A DNA stretch of 64,000 bases from Bacteroidales bacterium. GTDB taxonomy: Bacteria > Bacteroidota > Bacteroidia > Bacteroidales > UBA932. Shown one piece after another: positions 60,271 to 64,000 of this stretch. The stretch's first letter is position 1. Each line of letters opens with the position of its first letter. Made by a program: the position numbers and the translations under genes. The stretch spans positions 47,979-111,978 of the forward strand of contig JAGBVU010000006.1 of the NCBI GenBank assembly GCA_017630155.1, read 5' to 3'. A model generated the notes under the pieces. That model was given only the letters and a program-made list of their open reading frames with translations, was not told the origin of the DNA and made no database searches.

Positions 60271-63200
60271 ATGTTGGAGATTTGTAAGGCATCTGCTGGG
60301 TCAGGCAAAACATATAAACTTACCGGTGACTATATCGTAAAGCTCTTCCAGAACGGAGAGAAGGATGGGTACAAGCATATTCTGGCGGTAACCTTTACCA
60401 ACAAGGCTACAGATGAGATGAAGCAGAGGATATTGGAGAAACTCCACTCCCTGGCCACTACCACAGAAAAGGATACCATCTTTGACAATATAATGGAGAT
60501 TGATACGTTGGGTTGGATGGAGCCTGCACGCAGGGAGAAGTATATCCGTGAAAATGCAGGCAAAATGCTCATAGAGATATTGAATGATTATAGTCAGTTC
60601 AATGTCAGTACCATAGATAAGTTTTTCCAGCAAACCATGCGCTCTTTTGCCCGTGAACTTGGGCACTTCGCATCATACAACGTGGAGCTTGATGCCGAAT
60701 CGGTATTGTCGGAGACATTGGACCTTATGATGGACTCTCTGGGGGAAAACCAGCCGCTGCTTGACTGGATGATCAGGATGTCGGTAGAGTCTATCGAGGA
60801 GGGTGAAGGTTGGAATCCATTGCCCCGCCTTAAAAATCTGGGAGCCCAATTGTTCAAAGAGACCCTCAAATTGAAGCAGAGGGAGCTAGGTGGAGAGATA
60901 GCAGAGAAGGAGGTTATAGACCAATATCGTCAAGGAATTGAAAATGTCATACGCAGTTTTGAAGAGCAAAGTCGTAAAATAGGGGAAGACGGGTGCAATA
61001 TCATAAAGAAACATGGATTAACGGCAGAGTCTTTCTCCGGTGCATCCAAATCTCCATTCAAACTCTTCGAGAGGTGGGCAAACGGTGAGATCAAAGAGCC
61101 TACAGCCACATTTGAAAAATTGAGCGGTGATATGGAACGCTGGTCTTCTAAAAAAGGGCCATCTGCGATTAAAGAGAGCATCGAATCAGCATATAACGAC
61201 GGCCTGAATGATATGGTAGATAGGGCAATCTCCCTTTACAGTGAAAATGTTGTACACTACAATACGGCTAAGGTTATATCAAAGAACCTCTTTACCCTCG
61301 GCATTTTGGGAGATATCTATAATGTGTTCCAGGAATATTGCAAGGAGAAAAACATAGTACTCTTGTCTGAAACCAACGATGTTCTCAATAAAATCATAGA
61401 TGGAAGCGACACTCCGTTTGTATATGAGAAGATGGGTGTATGGCTTGATCATTATCTGATAGATGAGTTTCAGGACACTTCCCAGATGCAATGGTCGAAT
61501 ATCTTACCTCTTGTTAAAGACAGTGCAGACAAAGGGTTGGACAATCTCATTGTGGGAGATGTCAAGCAGAGCATATACCGCTGGAGGAATTCCGACTGGA
61601 GCCTTCTGAAGGAGAGGCTCTACAGAGATTTCCAAGGGTATGATATCAAGGATGGAAATCTGAGGACAAGTAGGAGAAGCTATGAGCATGTGGTGAGATT
61701 CAATAACTCATTTTTCGGAATGTGTGCCAGGGAGCTTCAGAATAAGTTCAATAAGACAATAGGTGATACGGAGAATACCTTGATAACCAATATTTATAGT
61801 ACGGATAAAGAGTCTCCGGACTATTTTGAACAGGAGTATCTTGAGAGCAAGGGTGGTGAAGGGCATGTAAAGGTGTCATTTATAGAGTCGGATGGTGAGA
61901 GGGATTGGAAAGAGGTGAATCTGGAAAGACTTGTTGAGGATATAAATATATTGAAAGGGAATGGTTGGAGCTATAAAGATATGGCAGTACTCGTCAGGAC
62001 AAATAAAGAGGGGTCTGCTGTAGCTGGTAAACTCCTTGATGCAGGATTCAAAATTGTATCTGATGATTCACTTGTTATCTCAGCTTCCAAGAGTGTTCAG
62101 AAACTTGTGACAGCCCTTAAATATATCTCATCCCCGGAGGATCCCCTTGTGAAGTTCATTTTCAATGGAGTAGAGATATCAGCTTCTGAGAAATCTCTAT
62201 ATAATATATGTGAAGAGATAGCTCGTCAGATGTCACCCGAGGATATGCTTGAAGGTGCCTTTTTACAGGCATTTATGGACTCTGTCCTGGATTATACATC
62301 GGTCAATGGATCTGATCTTGACGGCTTTGTAAAATGGTGGGATGAAGTGGGACGTAAAAGGTCAATATCGGCACCAGAGGGCGATGATGCTATCAGAATT
62401 ATCACAATACACAAATCCAAAGGGTTGGGGTATGATGTAGTCCTTGTCCCATTCTTTGATGAACCTTTATATGACTCAAAAGTGGAGGATCGAGGGAAGA
62501 TATTGTGGTGTACCCCTGGGGATGCCCCTTTTAATGAGATTAAGATACTTCCCATAGCATCTTCATCAAAACTGCTCAATACTGTTTTTGCTGAAGACTA
62601 TAAAGAGGAGGTTCTATATAGTTATATAGACAAGATAAATGTTGCTTACGTAGCATTTACCAGGGCCAAAACAGAACTTATAGTTTATCCAAAAGTGCCC
62701 AAATTCGATAAAGACGGGAACTTCGCTATAGCATCTATGGCAGATGTCCTCTATATGTATTGTGGTGAAGAACTGGAGTATGAAGAGGGAGAATGGTTTG
62801 TAAGCACTTCTCATACCTCTGAAAAATCATCTTCTGATGAGTCGGAATCGGGTATCTATAAATCGGTTCCTATAGGTGACAGACTCAAACTTGCCCTTGC
62901 AGGAGGTGATTTCTTCTCTATTGACAGCAGTAGGGGAAGAGGTGTAGTGATGCACGATGTTCTGGCCAAGATAGCGACAGAGGAAGATCTTGATGATGCA
63001 GTAGATGAAGCGGTGAGAGAAGGACTTATAGATGCCGCCTCACGTCAGGAGATCCTGGATGATCTTCATAAAAGACTGAAATCAGTGGCTGAACGTCATT
63101 GGTTTGATGGTACTTACGACTTCCATAACGAAATAGATATCCTCTTGCCTGGTGGAGAATTCCGCCGTCCAGACAGGATAATGACCAGTGGAAACCACGC

Positions 63201-63354
63201 TATTATCGTTGATTACAAATTCGGACATCTCAAGAGCAAACGTTACATTTATCAGGTCCAGGATTACAAAAAATACCTCCTACAAATGGGTTATACCACT
63301 GTAGAAGGTTACATCTGGTATCTCGAAGACAATGAGATAGTGGAGGTGAACTGA
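60271..63354 (+). CDS. addA: UvrD-family helicase-nuclease, AddA-like
   Basis: 1027 aa, starting 4 bp after the AddB-like gene. Walker A ICKASAGSGKTYKLT (about 4-18), AVTFTNKATDEMKQRI, Walker B LIDEFQDTSQMQW, GDVKQSIYRWRNSDW, the TIHKSKGLGYDVVLVPF motif and VAYVAFTRAKTELIV complete the SF1 helicase. The C-terminal HNEIDILLPGGEFRRPDRI and VDYKFG form the PD-(D/E)XK nuclease. Together they load recombinase at broken ends and degrade foreign linear DNA. Confidence 0.9.
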   Translation: MLEICKASAGSGKTYKLTGDYIVKLFQNGEKDGYKHILAVTFTNKATDEMKQRILEKLHSLATTTEKDTIFDNIMEIDTLGWMEPARREKYIRENAGKMLIEILNDYSQFNVSTIDKFFQQTMRSFARELGHFASYNVELDAESVLSETLDLMMDSLGENQPLLDWMIRMSVESIEEGEGWNPLPRLKNLGAQLFKETLKLKQRELGGEIAEKEVIDQYRQGIENVIRSFEEQSRKIGEDGCNIIKKHGLTAESFSGASKSPFKLFERWANGEIKEPTATFEKLSGDMERWSSKKGPSAIKESIESAYNDGLNDMVDRAISLYSENVVHYNTAKVISKNLFTLGILGDIYNVFQEYCKEKNIVLLSETNDVLNKIIDGSDTPFVYEKMGVWLDHYLIDEFQDTSQMQWSNILPLVKDSADKGLDNLIVGDVKQSIYRWRNSDWSLLKERLYRDFQGYDIKDGNLRTSRRSYEHVVRFNNSFFGMCARELQNKFNKTIGDTENTLITNIYSTDKESPDYFEQEYLESKGGEGHVKVSFIESDGERDWKEVNLERLVEDINILKGNGWSYKDMAVLVRTNKEGSAVAGKLLDAGFKIVSDDSLVISASKSVQKLVTALKYISSPEDPLVKFIFNGVEISASEKSLYNICEEIARQMSPEDMLEGAFLQAFMDSVLDYTSVNGSDLDGFVKWWDEVGRKRSISAPEGDDAIRIITIHKSKGLGYDVVLVPFFDEPLYDSKVEDRGKILWCTPGDAPFNEIKILPIASSSKLLNTVFAEDYKEEVLYSYIDKINVAYVAFTRAKTELIVYPKVPKFDKDGNFAIASMADVLYMYCGEELEYEEGEWFVSTSHTSEKSSSDESESGIYKSVPIGDRLKLALAGGDFFSIDSSRGRGVVMHDVLAKIATEEDLDDAVDEAVREGLIDAASRQEILDDLHKRLKSVAERHWFDGTYDFHNEIDILLPGGEFRRPDRIMTSGNHAIIVDYKFGHLKSKRYIYQVQDYKKYLLQMGYTTVEGYIWYLEDNEIVEVN

Positions 63355-63357
63355 TGC

Positions 63358-64000
63358 TTATTTTACAGCAAGGACAATCTCCTCTTCGGACATCCCTGTA
63401 AATTTGACAACATCATCGATAGACATTCCGTTTTCGATCATCTTTTTAGCCACTTCGAGTTTGCCCTCAGCACGACCCATTGCATGGCCTTCTGCGCGAC
63501 CTTCAGCATGGGCTCTCTTTTCGGCAGTTCTGCGGATGTTTATTTCGTCTCTTTCGGTAATCATCTCGTGTTGGTATAAATTGCGTTTTTCAGTGCTGAA
63601 GTGGGCGATTTCTGCCGCCTTGAAGAGTTTTCTGAATACCCGATTCTGCAATTCAGATGGGAGCTCATCGAGTTTGGACATATATTTCAGTGCATAACAC
63701 CATTTGTCTATAATGTCCTTACACTCTTCAAGAGGCTTGTCGAACCTCTTCAGTTCTACAAAGATAAGAGAAATAGTCTCACAAACTATCTCTCCTGTAG
63801 ATTTTTCTCTGAAAGTGTAGTCGGATATAAATCTCCCTCTCCACCTTTCGGAACTCCTGTCAAAGCAATCCACAGCCAGAATACCTATCAGATATACCGG
63901 AGGGATATCATAATCTCTGTCCCCTTTTGTGTTTTTGATGTCGTACACTTTAGAACTGTAGGATACACACCTTTTGAAGAAATTTTCCTGATCGTACTTC
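63358..64000 (-). CDS. Rpn/PD-(D/E)XK transposase-like nuclease (5' end outside window)
   Basis: Reading frame continues open to the window edge; the GTG at 63948 is an internal codon, since upstream residues NFFKRCVSYSSKVYDIKNTKGDRDY fit the family. Visible: YLIGILAVDCF and the nuclease-core LIFVELKRFDKP (ExK). The C-terminus has repeated AEGRAEGHAMGRAEGK and then MIENGMSIDDVVKFTGMSEEEI. The family (PDDEXK_2, recombination-promoting nuclease) is abundant in Bacteroidetes and often called a putative transposase. It converges on the AddA-like gene with a 3-bp gap. Confidence 0.88.
   Translation of the reverse strand, partial: KYDQENFFKRCVSYSSKVYDIKNTKGDRDYDIPPVYLIGILAVDCFDRSSERWRGRFISDYTFREKSTGEIVCETISLIFVELKRFDKPLEECKDIIDKWCYALKYMSKLDELPSELQNRVFRKLFKAAEIAHFSTEKRNLYQHEMITERDEINIRRTAEKRAHAEGRAEGHAMGRAEGKLEVAKKMIENGMSIDDVVKFTGMSEEEIVLAVK

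Noticed and set aside
63358..64000. Active transposon end
   Set aside because: Rpn-family nucleases are called transposases by similarity, but no terminal inverted repeats or target duplication are visible and the 5' end is outside the window.

Overview
The window is a chromosomal stretch of a Bacteroidota genome, most likely order Bacteroidales. Reasons: families typical of that phylum (DUF4295, DUF4296, DUF5606, DUF6340, PUR/DUF3276, type III glutamine synthetase, large tricorn-like S41 peptidase), promoters of the Bacteroidetes type (TTTG, about 20 bp, TAnnTTTG) seen several times, few Shine-Dalgarno sites and tight gene packing. Genus cannot be fixed from the sequence.

Layout. 1-5247: lepB (5' cut), rpmB-rpmG-DUF4295, ftsY, pheT. 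5308-9807 (minus): a six-gene run, lipoprotein DUF4296 - amidohydrolase - radical SAM - dtd - deoC - small outer-membrane-type protein. 9875-11763: polysaccharide deacetylase and purD. 11836-14518 (minus): aminotransferase and PBP4. 14585-21719: glutamine synthetase III, purM, a secreted racemase-like lipoprotein, 3'-5' exonuclease, RlmI-like methyltransferase, free-Met-R-sulfoxide reductase. 21743: tRNA-Cys. 22235-25247 (minus): tryptophanase and a tyrosine-phenol-lyase-like paralogue. 25453-33935: thioredoxin lipoprotein, PnuC/PnuT-type transporter with thiamine pyrophosphokinase, PUR protein, nusB-yajC-ybbR-coaE, TerB/J-domain protein, DUF5606, rimO, DUF6340. 34317-43450: S41 peptidase, yicC, glnS, nfo, recG. 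43451-53371: accessory island. 53365-64000: rnhA, pdxA, gpsA, pgi, an AddB/AddA-like nuclease-helicase pair and a 5'-truncated Rpn-family nuclease.

Two places stand out. (1) The AT-rich island between recG and rnhA carries a retron-type reverse transcriptase (NAxxH, YADD and VTG motifs) preceded by two tandem, homologous, non-identical RNA units, each closed by its own long inverted repeat with compensatory changes: apparently a double msr-msd retron. The RT is in a tight operon with a 282-aa protein carrying a HEPN-type RNxxxH motif and a 1025-aa beta-propeller-like protein; a WYL-domain regulator follows. I read this as an undescribed anti-phage retron with a candidate RNase effector and a sensor or scaffold. 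(2) The tyrosine-phenol-lyase-like gene has a textbook attenuation leader: a 14-aa peptide with three consecutive Tyr codons, then mutually exclusive antiterminator and terminator hairpins.

The intergenic spaces hold unusual structured repeats: a 51-bp tandem hairpin array after recG, three loci with two hairpins sharing one stem sequence, and several long imperfect palindromes, two of which bracket the island.
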